DNA from: Candidatus Aminicenantota bacterium
GTDB lineage: Bacteria > Acidobacteriota > Aminicenantia > UBA2199
Reading direction: 5' to 3'
Assembly (NCBI GenBank): GCA_020355945.1
Contig: CP070627.1
Span: forward strand, 1,072,748 to 1,082,632
Length of the DNA: 9,885 nt
Position numbers and translations under genes: made by a program. Position 1 is the stretch's first letter. Each line of letters begins with the position of its first letter. Shown here one piece after another: positions 1 to 5,062 of this stretch. The notes below the pieces were generated by a model. The model was not told where the DNA came from, searched no databases, and saw only the letters and a list, made by a program, of their open reading frames with translations.

Positions 1-159
1 TATTTTTCAGATGGTTTTGTGATCGGTTCTAAGCAATTTTTAAAAGAGATTTATGCAGAATTTGGAGGTGATATCATCCGTAAAAAGGATCGCAAAGTGT
101 ATCAAACCGGTATTACTAAAAATATTTTATCGTTGAGAAAACTGAAACTGATTGTCTAA
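1..159 (+). CDS. REP-associated tyrosine transposase (IS200-like, Y1_Tnp), C-terminal fragment
   Basis: Frame 1 is open from the window edge to a TAA at 157-159 and encodes the last 52 residues of a protein. The fragment begins YFSDGFVIGSKQFLKEIY and ends with a basic stretch, LRKLKLIV. The pattern R/Y-FSDG-VIGS-x-x-F is the familiar C-terminal signature of RAYT proteins, single-copy relatives of IS200/IS605 transposases thought to act on REP palindromes. The HUH motif and catalytic Tyr lie in the missing N-terminal part, so activity cannot be judged. The inverted and tandem repeats just downstream (246-332) fit the usual RAYT setting of nearby palindromic repeats. No start can be assigned. 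Family assignment rests on recognising this signature, not on an alignment. Confidence 0.75.
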   Translation, partial: YFSDGFVIGSKQFLKEIYAEFGGDIIRKKDRKVYQTGITKNILSLRKLKLIV

Positions 160-245
160 TTTCTAGTTCCCTGATTCCCTGATTTCTTGGTTCCTTCCTC
201 TGCTTATCTGCTCCGGTGTTTCCGTGCTTTGTGCGAAATAATTTA

Positions 246-297
246 CCTGGCACGATTCTTTCTGGAACGTTTCATTTTGAAGAAAAAAAGTGCCAGG
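246..297. repeat. REP-like inverted repeat next to the transposase gene
   Basis: The 8-bp arms CCTGGCAC (246-253) and GTGCCAGG (290-297) are perfect inverse complements separated by 36 nt. Inside the loop TTCTT (257-261) can pair with AAGAA (280-284). Position 90-140 bp after a RAYT stop codon is where such enzymes' palindromic substrates are often found. The segment also lies downstream of the beta-propeller gene on the minus strand, where the right arm is followed by seven Ts, so it could equally contribute to termination there. REP identity is inference. Confidence 0.4.
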
Positions 298-332
298 CAA
301 AAAATCCGCCAGGCAAAAAATCCAAAAAATCC
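292..332. repeat. 16-bp perfect tandem repeat with a partial third unit
   Basis: GCCAGGCAAAAAATCC occurs at 292-307 and again at 308-323 without mismatch, then AAAAAATCC (324-332) repeats the second half once more. The first unit overlaps the right arm of the inverted repeat. The run of A6 tracts (299-304, 315-320, 324-329) plus A7 at 283-289 would favour intrinsically bent DNA. Read on the minus strand these become T6 tracts downstream of the beta-propeller gene stop. The rest of the 197-bp gap (160-356) shows no ORF with a ribosome binding site. Confidence 0.7.
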
Positions 333-356
333 ACTAATAAAAAGTTTTGCCGGGCT

Positions 357-1388
357 TTACTCTACCTGGAAAACATGCAGTTCACACCCTTCCTTATTGT
401 CATCCGTGATCAATTGAAAGAGTTTTCCGTTTTTGACGGCAAAAGGAGCCGAGTCCCGCATGTATGGATAGGCCAGCTTCGCATTGTTTTTTGCGATTGG
501 CAAGAAAACGTGCCGGTGAAGCTTACCGTCCGCAGCAAAAATAAAAAATTCCTGCATGTTCTCTTTTTCTTTAAAGGTCCTGACATAGATTAGATTATCA
601 GCCTTGAAAATATCCCGGATTGCCGGGAAATAGTCCGGGAAGTGAATATGTTTTTCCCACCAGTCATATTCGTACCTGGTGCTGGGGCGCATCCTGTAAT
701 AATCCAGGACTTTCCCTGCGTGTTCTTCAGTGAATTTCACCGGCTGGTAGTTTTGTTTAATAGAAGGCAAGGGGATTCCATTATGATCGTATACTTTGAT
801 GACAAATTCCTTGTCCCCGGCAATCAAAATCTTATTATCACACACCACGTATTTGAAGTAAGTCCTGGAGAACAACCACCACCCCTTGTTTATCTTAACG
901 ATGGATTTTTGCCTGTAAATTTCCTTTACTTTGTTAAAGGAGGAGTCATAGATATTGACCGCAGCCCACAGTTGTCCCTTTTTATCCGGGAGGGATTTAC
1001 TGCCTATGAACCGGCTGCCCAGCGGTCTGAACGTATGACCGGAAACGATATTATTAATCTCTTTCAGATAGGTCCCGTCATTGGTATAAAAAGAGATTTT
1101 ACCCGTACTGTTGACCATGAGTTGGTCTGCTAAAACGGTGAGAGTAGGCGTTCCTTTGAATTCCTGGGGCCCCTCGCCTTTTTTGCCGAACTTTTTTATA
1201 AGTTTGAAATCCTTCATCCGGTAGACATAGATAGATGAGTTTTCTGTAATATAGAAGTAGTTATCGCCCACAGCCAGGGCATTAGGTACTAAATGGTCCG
1301 GGAGTGTGGCTAATTTCCCGGTATATGCAATGCCGGTAAAAAGAAAAAAAAACAGGAGGATCAACAGGATTAAAATCATTTTTTTCAT
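357..1388 (-). CDS. Secreted 6-bladed beta-propeller protein
   Basis: A 343-residue protein of unknown specific function. Residues 1-21 are a strongly hydrophobic signal sequence (MKKMILILLILLFFFLF), so it is exported. The segment KKFGKKGEGPQEFKG (about 66-80) carries the G-x-GPxEF motif typical of the 6-bladed beta-propeller/DUF5128-like family found in many copies in Bacteroidota and Aminicenantes. Blade-like strand repeats follow, for example GKISFYTNDGTYLKEI, FVIKVYDHNG and EFFIFAADGKLHRHVF, each a Phe/Tyr-rich strand followed by a turn with Asp/Asn-Gly. There is no catalytic motif; the family is usually assumed to have a binding or scaffolding role. The start is supported by GGAGGT (1399-1394, minus strand) 5 nt before ATG. 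It is a single-gene unit with non-coding DNA on both sides. Fold assignment is fairly secure; ligand unknown. Confidence 0.75.
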   Translation of the reverse strand: MKKMILILLILLFFFLFTGIAYTGKLATLPDHLVPNALAVGDNYFYITENSSIYVYRMKDFKLIKKFGKKGEGPQEFKGTPTLTVLADQLMVNSTGKISFYTNDGTYLKEINNIVSGHTFRPLGSRFIGSKSLPDKKGQLWAAVNIYDSSFNKVKEIYRQKSIVKINKGWWLFSRTYFKYVVCDNKILIAGDKEFVIKVYDHNGIPLPSIKQNYQPVKFTEEHAGKVLDYYRMRPSTRYEYDWWEKHIHFPDYFPAIRDIFKADNLIYVRTFKEKENMQEFFIFAADGKLHRHVFLPIAKNNAKLAYPYMRDSAPFAVKNGKLFQLITDDNKEGCELHVFQVE

Positions 1389-1407
1389 GACTGACCTCCA
1401 GGTAATA

Positions 1408-1436
1408 ATTATAGCATCATATTTAGAAAAAAAAGT
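1408..1436 (-). promoter_or_regulatory. Possible promoter of the beta-propeller gene
   Basis: On the minus strand a perfect TATAAT lies at 1413-1408, 20 nt before the ATG. The -35 position 17 bp upstream reads ACTTTT, a poor match. Transcription would begin near 1401, leaving a leader of only about 12 nt that still includes the GGAGGT ribosome binding site. Perfect -10 but weak -35, hence the low confidence. Confidence 0.35.
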
Positions 1437-1502
1437 CTCTCTTATGTCATTAAATTGTAATCAAATCGTAACGCCCTTTGTTTCTTTTATGCTTCCACTC
1501 GT

Positions 1503-1535
1503 GGAATTTGGAATTTGGGGAATTTGGGGTCAGGT
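1503..1535. repeat. GGAATTTG micro-repeats ending in GGGGTCAGGT
   Basis: GGAATTTG occurs three times (1503-1510, 1510-1517, 1519-1526) and AATTTGGGG twice in tandem (1512-1520, 1521-1529), followed by TCAGGT and then an AT-only run, 1536-1552. The motif GGGGTCAGGT resembles sequences I associate with the flanks of IS200-like/RAYT genes in other genomes; that link is from memory and uncertain. The rest of the 1389-1574 gap holds only the propeller promoter region and nothing else I can identify. Confidence 0.45.
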
Positions 1536-1574
1536 ATTTAATTTTTTAATTTGCTAAGAAAATATTCGTTGGTG

Positions 1575-1603
1575 TTGAAATTCAGTTCATAATACGCTAA
1601 AAT
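1575..1603 (+). promoter_or_regulatory. Sigma-70-type promoter for the Rho_N-domain gene
   Basis: TTGAAA (1575-1580), a 17-bp spacer and TAAAAT (1598-1603) each match five of six consensus bases. Transcription would begin near 1610. That leaves a leader of about 55 nt before the ATG at 1665 and puts the possible leader ORF at 1613 almost at the 5' end of the mRNA. Confidence 0.5.
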
Positions 1604-1612
1604 TGTTTCATT

Positions 1613-1687
1613 ATGGAAGAATCAAGAAAACATGGATACATGAATACAAAGGAGTATCAGAAGCATGGAAGAGACGCATACGTATGA
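1613..1687 (+). CDS. Possible 24-codon leader ORF overlapping the Rho_N gene start
   Basis: ATG at 1613 opens a frame encoding MEESRKHGYMNTKEYQKHGR and four more residues, ending at TGA 1685-1687, 20 nt inside the downstream gene and in another frame. The predicted transcription start (about 1610) is 3 nt before this ATG and no Shine-Dalgarno sequence precedes it, so translation would have to be leaderless. A second in-frame ATG lies at 1640. It could be a coupling leader peptide or simply chance; nothing in its composition proves coding. Confidence 0.2.
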   Translation: MEESRKHGYMNTKEYQKHGRDAYV

Positions 1688-1994
1688 AGAATTGAAGAAA
1701 AAAACAGTGGCCCAACTTAGGGAAATCGCTGCAGGCATAGAGCACGAGGCAGTGAAAGGGTACACCCAGTTGAACAAAGAACACCTCCTGGAAGCGATTT
1801 GTAAGGCTCTTAACCTTGATATGCACGAACATCATCAGGTGGTAGGTGTTGATAAGACTGTTATTAAGACCAAAATCAGAGTATTGAAAAAGAAACGGGA
1901 TGAAGCCCTGACCGCCCATGATCATGCGCAGCTTAAAATGTACCGCCGTCAAATCCACGGCCTTAAACGGAAAATCCGTAAAGCCATGGTATAA
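1665..1994 (+). CDS. Small Rho_N (Rho termination factor N-terminal)-domain protein
   Basis: A 109-residue soluble protein. Residues about 8-50 (TVAQLREIAAGIEHEAVKGY, then LNKEHLLEAICKALN) match the Rho_N/SAP-like helix-extended-loop-helix pattern of L-x-x-x-x-V-x-x-LR-x-I-A followed by K-x-x-L-x-x-A-I, a fold associated with nucleic-acid binding. The C-terminal half (about 62-109) is highly basic and predicted helical, ending HGLKRKIRKAMV. No RNA polymerase- or ATP-binding part of Rho is present, so it is not Rho itself. A nucleic-acid-binding or nucleoid-type role is inference. The start is fixed by AAAGGAG (1648-1654) 10 nt upstream and an in-frame TGA at 1641-1643. It is monocistronic, with its own promoter and a stem-loop immediately after the stop. 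Confidence 0.7.
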   Translation: MEETHTYEELKKKTVAQLREIAAGIEHEAVKGYTQLNKEHLLEAICKALNLDMHEHHQVVGVDKTVIKTKIRVLKKKRDEALTAHDHAQLKMYRRQIHGLKRKIRKAMV

Positions 1995-2054
1995 GATGTA
2001 GGACAGCACATCCTTTATTGTTTTAGGTCCTGTCGTCCTGTCCCTACATCTTTA
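1995..2054 (+). terminator. Stem-loop between convergent genes, candidate terminator
   Basis: GATGTAGGACAG (1995-2006), directly after the Rho_N stop codon, pairs with CTGTCCCTACATC (2038-2050) with one bulged base, and TTTAT follows. The loop is long (about 31 nt) and contains a direct repeat GTCCTGTC at 2027-2034 and 2035-2042, so the left arm has two alternative partners. The T tract is short, which weakens the case. It could serve both this gene and the convergent mntP, or be a dispersed genomic repeat. Confidence 0.4.
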
Positions 2055-2081
2055 TACCTTCATTCCATTGTAATATAAGGG

Positions 2082-2171
2082 TTAATTATTCCCGGTGCCA
2101 TATCCGCTCCCATTACCGTTTCCATAGCTATAACCTCTGTTTTGAGCTGCCAGCCTCCCCGTAAAAACTTT
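2082..2171 (-). other. Gly/Tyr/Asn-rich open frame after mntP (remnant or chance)
   Basis: On the minus strand, immediately after the TAA TAA that ends mntP and in the same frame, 29 sense codons follow to a TAA at 2084-2082. They end in GYSYGNGNGSGYGTGNN, with Gly at nearly every second position. In DNA this is a degenerate 6-nt periodicity (CC every six bases on the plus strand, about 2091-2125). There is no start codon or ribosome binding site. It may be the remnant tail of a decayed Gly-rich gene, or low-complexity sequence; I do not claim it is translated. Confidence 0.2.
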
Positions 2172-2174
2172 TTA

Positions 2175-2741
2175 TTAGATCTTATTTACTATATGTTCGA
2201 TCACGATTTTGATGCCGATGCTGATGAGGATGATCCCACCGACCAGTTCTACCCTCTCTCCAAAACGGCATCCCAGTCGCCTGCCAATGCGAGCCCCTAT
2301 TGCTGAAAGTGCAAAAGTAACAGCACCAATGATGGTAACTACAGTCAAAATATTTAACTTTAAAAGCCCAAAACTCACCCCGGCTGCCAATGCATCAATA
2401 CTGGTAGCCACAGATAAACCCAATAAAACATGAAGTTTTAGAGGATCGTTCTCCGCTGGATTACAATCTTTTTTAAAGGATCCCAGGATCATTTTACCGC
2501 CAATCAAAGCCAGGAGACCAAAGGCAATCCAATGATCGATTTCCTGTATCAAATCCCTGAACCCAATCCCGGCCAGCCACCCGAACAGGGGCATTATCGC
2601 CTGGAATACACCGAAAAATAACCCGAATTTTAAGGCATGTTTCCATTTTATTTCTTTGAGTGTAAAGCTGCTGGAGATGGAAACCGCAAACGCATCCATT
2701 GACAATCCGACAGCAAGAACCACTGTTGAAATTAAATCCAT
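2175..2741 (-). CDS. mntP: Manganese efflux pump MntP
   Basis: A 188-residue inner-membrane protein, the same length as E. coli MntP, which exports Mn2+ and protects against manganese excess. Six hydrophobic helices are apparent, arranged as two related halves. The conserved motif near the start of each half is present: LSMDAFAVS with Asp16 and TSIDALAAG with Asp116, the acidic residues tied to metal transport in the family. FGVFQAIMPLFGWLAG (43-58), the HWIAF-x-LL-x-LIGGKMI stretch (70-85) and the GGIILISIGIKI segment (168-179) are also typical. The ATG is preceded by GGAG 8 nt upstream, and MDLISTVVLAVGLSMDAFAV is the canonical N-terminus. It is divergent from the lipoprotein gene. MntP genes are often controlled by MntR or a yybP-ykoY riboswitch; the leader here (about 48 nt) is too short for that riboswitch. 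Confidence 0.93.
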   Translation of the reverse strand: MDLISTVVLAVGLSMDAFAVSISSSFTLKEIKWKHALKFGLFFGVFQAIMPLFGWLAGIGFRDLIQEIDHWIAFGLLALIGGKMILGSFKKDCNPAENDPLKLHVLLGLSVATSIDALAAGVSFGLLKLNILTVVTIIGAVTFALSAIGARIGRRLGCRFGERVELVGGIILISIGIKIVIEHIVNKI

Positions 2742-2794
2742 ATCTTCAACTCCATTGCTTAACCACAGGTTTTTACATTTTTGACCGGCCTAAC

Positions 2795-2823
2795 ATTTTA
2801 CAATTTTTTTTGTGCTGATGCAA
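2795..2823 (-). promoter_or_regulatory. Possible mntP promoter
   Basis: Reading the minus strand, TTGCAT (2823-2818), 17 bp containing an A8 tract, and TAAAAT (2800-2795) form a plausible sigma-70 promoter: good -10, weak -35. Transcription would begin near 2789, leaving about 48 nt before the ATG. I recognise no MntR-like box with confidence. Confidence 0.35.
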
Positions 2824-2858
2824 ATAGAACATCACTAACAACTGAAAGCTTTTAACCA

Positions 2859-2887
2859 TTGACATTTACCCTTTGAAATGTTACATT
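2859..2887 (+). promoter_or_regulatory. Promoter of the lipoprotein gene, with an ACATTT dyad
   Basis: A perfect TTGACA (2859-2864), a 17-bp spacer and TACATT (2882-2887) precede the gene at 2931. Overlapping it is the dyad ACATTT (2862-2867), 8 bp, AAATGT (2876-2881), which spans the spacer and could be an operator. A second, weaker start is possible from TTGAAA (2873-2878) and the AT-rich segment at 2895-2901. Promoter call is good; operator is inference. Confidence 0.55.
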
Positions 2888-2930
2888 TAACTATCATTAT
2901 ATTTTTATTACAAAACAAGGAGGCAGTGAC

Positions 2931-4388
2931 ATGAAACGAAATTTTTTCTTGAAATTAACGATGCTCTCCGTTCCGTTAGCATTATTTTTATTGATTTCCA
3001 ACTGCGAGAAACTCCAAAAAACAGGAGACGCAGATATGGAAATCGCAAAGAAACTGGTGCAAACGCTCAATGAACTGCCAGGGTTAACCTTTGAAGTAGA
3101 AACGACAAATATGACAACAGAACCCTCCGGGAAAGGCCGTTATTTGATTATCCTAAAAGACCCTGCCATTGCCGTGGATATTTCCGGGTTAAATATTGGT
3201 TTGCCGGTCAAAGACACAAAAATTCCTGTAAAAACAAAAGAAGTGGTGTTTCAATATGGTCCAAAAGAAAAATACCTTGCATTGGTTTCAAGCAAAGACA
3301 TTTCCTTTGACTGGGATTTTTCAGGGTCAATGGAAATACCTGGAAAAGCTAAAGAGAAACCGGGATTACCGGCAGCAGCGCTCAAGCTGTCCATGGAAGA
3401 GGTAACTTTTAAAAACTATGATATCAGCCCCTTGTTGGACACAAAAACAAACGATCTGATGGAACTGGCAGTCCAACTCCTGGGAAAAAATCAATCCTTC
3501 GAATCCGTGGTTAAAAATTTTACCTATGAGTTCGGCTTTTTATCAAAGGAAAAGAAAAAAATAGCGTTCCTGATGGAAATCGAGAAACTCGAAAGTTACC
3601 AGAGAGCGCTGTCAGAGGTCTTTATCTCTCTTTACCGGAAAGGGAGCGAATCACCGGATTTTTCAAACATCCTCAAACAAGGAAAAGCCCTCCTGGACCT
3701 TGAAATGAAATGTTCATTGTTTAAGGTCTCTGCAAAAGAAGACGAAAAATTGTCAGGGGGCGGAATAATCGATGATGTGTCCTTTTCCTATTTTCTTAAG
3801 CCGGATAAAACCAAATCCTTTTTCATCTATGGTTTTAACTGGGACATGAAGGATATGAAGCTGTCTATCCCGGGCAATAAAGAGATTGAATTGGCAGGCC
3901 GGATCAAGGAATGGGGAATGAAATTTTCTCTGGAAAATTTAAGTGCAGCCTTTGTCCAGGCTTATTTTGATCTGGTTAAGAAAAGCCTGGCCCTGTCCGC
4001 TTCTATGGATAAAGAAAAATTTCGGCAGCAGCAAATGGTAATGGGACTCACTATCGTCAGTGAGTTTATGAAATCAAAACCTATAATCAAATGCTCCATC
4101 TCCCCTTTTAAACACGATCTGGGTGAATTGGACGCTCAATTCAATTTCCAATTTTTCAACTTAATGACACCACCAGTGGGAAAAGCAGCAGTCAAAATCC
4201 CAAAACTGGAAGACATGCTAACTAAAATAAAAGGAGAAAAATTACTTTCACCTAAAACCGCGGAAAGCTTATTGAAGATAATAAAAAAATACGTCATAAC
4301 GGACGAAAATGGGAATGGTATTGTTACCCTTGAAACCAAACCGGATCAACCGGGAATATTCTTCTTAAATGGCAAACCAATCAAATAG
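2931..4388 (+). CDS. Large probable lipoprotein, DUF945 (YdgA)-like
   Basis: A 485-residue envelope protein. Residues 4-24 form a hydrophobic signal followed by LISNC (21-25), a lipobox-like site with Cys25 as candidate lipidated residue; Asn just before the Cys is unusual (Gly, Ala or Ser is typical), so a plain signal peptide or anchor is possible. The rest is soluble, with alternating beta-strand segments and helices (for example 335-380). The C-terminus, YVITDENGNG then IFFLNGKPIK, resembles the ending of DUF945/YdgA-type periplasmic proteins, which close with a G-x-L-x-x-NGKP strand. That similarity is from pattern memory, and the biochemical role is unknown. AAGGAGG (2917-2923) 7 nt before ATG fixes the start. 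It has its own strong promoter, divergent from mntP. Confidence 0.6.
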   Translation: MKRNFFLKLTMLSVPLALFLLISNCEKLQKTGDADMEIAKKLVQTLNELPGLTFEVETTNMTTEPSGKGRYLIILKDPAIAVDISGLNIGLPVKDTKIPVKTKEVVFQYGPKEKYLALVSSKDISFDWDFSGSMEIPGKAKEKPGLPAAALKLSMEEVTFKNYDISPLLDTKTNDLMELAVQLLGKNQSFESVVKNFTYEFGFLSKEKKKIAFLMEIEKLESYQRALSEVFISLYRKGSESPDFSNILKQGKALLDLEMKCSLFKVSAKEDEKLSGGGIIDDVSFSYFLKPDKTKSFFIYGFNWDMKDMKLSIPGNKEIELAGRIKEWGMKFSLENLSAAFVQAYFDLVKKSLALSASMDKEKFRQQQMVMGLTIVSEFMKSKPIIKCSISPFKHDLGELDAQFNFQFFNLMTPPVGKAAVKIPKLEDMLTKIKGEKLLSPKTAESLLKIIKKYVITDENGNGIVTLETKPDQPGIFFLNGKPIK

Positions 4389-4402
4389 TATTCAATCCCG
4401 GG

Positions 4403-4431
4403 TTGTTTCCTGGGGAAAATTTTAGTATAAT
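4403..4431 (+). promoter_or_regulatory. Promoter with perfect TATAAT directly before the DUF6677-like gene
   Basis: TTGTTT (4403-4408), a 17-bp spacer and a perfect TATAAT (4426-4431) lie 5 nt before ATG 4437. The expected transcription start (about 4438) falls at or inside the first codons, so the mRNA would be leaderless from ATG 4443 or use ATG 4461. The -35 matches only three of six bases, but the same TTGTTT-17-TATAAT arrangement occurs at 5709-5681 on the minus strand. Confidence 0.5.
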
Positions 4432-4436
4432 GGAAT

Positions 4437-4823
4437 ATGAACATGGATACGAATAAAAATATGAAAGCATACGGTATACTTTTCTTGTCGTGGTTATTCC
4501 CGGGCCTGGGTCATTTCATTCAAAAGAAATACCTGAAAGGCATTGTTTTTTTAACGGGTATCCTGCTGCTGCTGGTGCTTGGTGTGATCATGCAGGGAAA
4601 ATTTTATGATGCCAAAGAGTTTCACCCGTTAATGGTATTGGGATTCCTGGGTGACCTGGGAAGCGGTTTATTTTATTTTATTATTAAACTGGCGGGACTG
4701 GGAAAAGGAAATATCCAGGCGGTTACTTATCACTATGGAACGACATATATGGTGAGTGCCGGTCTGATCAACTATCTTGTGGCGTTAAACGCCTATGATA
4801 TTGCCAGGGGAAAACGAAAATGA
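4437..4823 (+). CDS. DUF6677/TM2-like small integral membrane protein
   Basis: A 128-residue membrane protein of unknown function. Residues about 12-30 carry the SWLFPGLGHFIQKKYLKG motif, the P-G-x-G-x-x-x-x-x-x-x-x-x-G pattern of TM2-like proteins, then a hydrophobic helix (about 35-52), a second (about 66-84), and a closing segment MVSAGLINYLVALNAYDIAR typical of DUF6677 proteins. No catalytic residues are evident. The start is uncertain: ATG at 4437, 4443 and 4461 are all in frame, none has a good Shine-Dalgarno sequence, and a perfect TATAAT ends at 4431. If transcription starts near 4438 the gene is leaderless, probably from 4443, or begins at 4461. Its stop overlaps the ATG of the next gene (ATGA), indicating translational coupling. 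Confidence 0.7.
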   Translation: MNMDTNKNMKAYGILFLSWLFPGLGHFIQKKYLKGIVFLTGILLLLVLGVIMQGKFYDAKEFHPLMVLGFLGDLGSGLFYFIIKLAGLGKGNIQAVTYHYGTTYMVSAGLINYLVALNAYDIARGKRK

Positions 4824-4999
4824 AAACGATCTTTATCAGTCACCTCATCTCAATGGTGGTCTTTTCCATTATTGTATCAACATTGCTTGCGTTTATAAAA
4901 TATGATGATAAAAAAGATATCCAAAAATATGGGTTAAAAATATTTATATACATGACCTGCGGCGTGATTATTTCTGCCTGGATCATGTTCCACTTATAA
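4820..4999 (+). CDS. 59-residue two-helix membrane protein, coupled to the upstream gene
   Basis: A small ORF starting at ATG 4820-4822, which overlaps the TGA of the preceding gene in an ATGA junction, and ending at TAA 4997-4999. The product has two hydrophobic helices, about residues 4-26 (FISHLISMVVFSIIVSTLLA) and 41-58 (IFIYMTCGVIISAWIMFH), joined by a charged loop KYDDKKDIQKYGLK. I do not recognise a family. The stop/start overlap, same strand and shared membrane character argue that it is a real gene made together with the DUF6677-like protein, perhaps as a partner subunit; the partnership is inference. A longer open frame on the opposite strand here (4840-5106) is less convincing because it lacks these signals. 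Confidence 0.65.
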   Translation: MKTIFISHLISMVVFSIIVSTLLAFIKYDDKKDIQKYGLKIFIYMTCGVIISAWIMFHL

Positions 5000-5020
5000 A
5001 TAAGTGAATTTCGGATTTTT
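4991..5020 (+). terminator. Weak hairpin with T run after the membrane-protein unit
   Basis: CACTTAT (4991-4997) and ATAAGTG (5000-5006) are inverse complements around a 2-nt centre spanning the stop codon, and ATTTTT follows at 5015-5020. The stem is AT-rich and the T run is displaced by several bases, so it would be a weak intrinsic terminator at best. Confidence 0.25.
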
Positions 5021-5034
5021 GTGTACTTGTGTAC
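5019..5034. repeat. 8-bp tandem repeat TTGTGTAC x2
   Basis: TTGTGTAC occurs twice without a gap (5019-5026, 5027-5034), followed by a further GTAC at 5037-5040. It lies in the 51-bp gap between convergent genes and has no evident function. Confidence 0.6.
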
Positions 5035-5043
5035 GGGTACCGC

Positions 5044-5062
5044 GTTTCTTTTAAAAAGAAAC
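5044..5062 (-). terminator. Perfect 9-bp inverted repeat over the beta-barrel gene stop codon
   Basis: GTTTCTTTT (5044-5052) and AAAAGAAAC (5054-5062) are exact inverse complements around a single A and include the stop codon of the minus-strand gene. Such a tight, AT-rich palindrome could form only a small hairpin, and no T run follows on the minus strand. It may help 3'-end formation; the evidence is the symmetry alone. Confidence 0.3.

Noticed and set aside
642..1133. 163-codon plus-strand open frame opposite the beta-propeller gene
   Set aside because: It is antisense to a well-supported gene with a signal peptide and family motif, has no good ribosome binding site, and its translation shows no recognisable domain.
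2742..2930. yybP-ykoY manganese riboswitch upstream of mntP
   Set aside because: I looked for its conserved loops and for space; the predicted leader is about 48 nt and no matching structure is visible.
4348..4405. CAACCGGGA/TCCCGGGTTG inverted repeat at the end of the lipoprotein gene as a terminator
   Set aside because: The loop is about 39 nt, the stem has a bulge, and no T run follows; the right arm also overlaps the next promoter.
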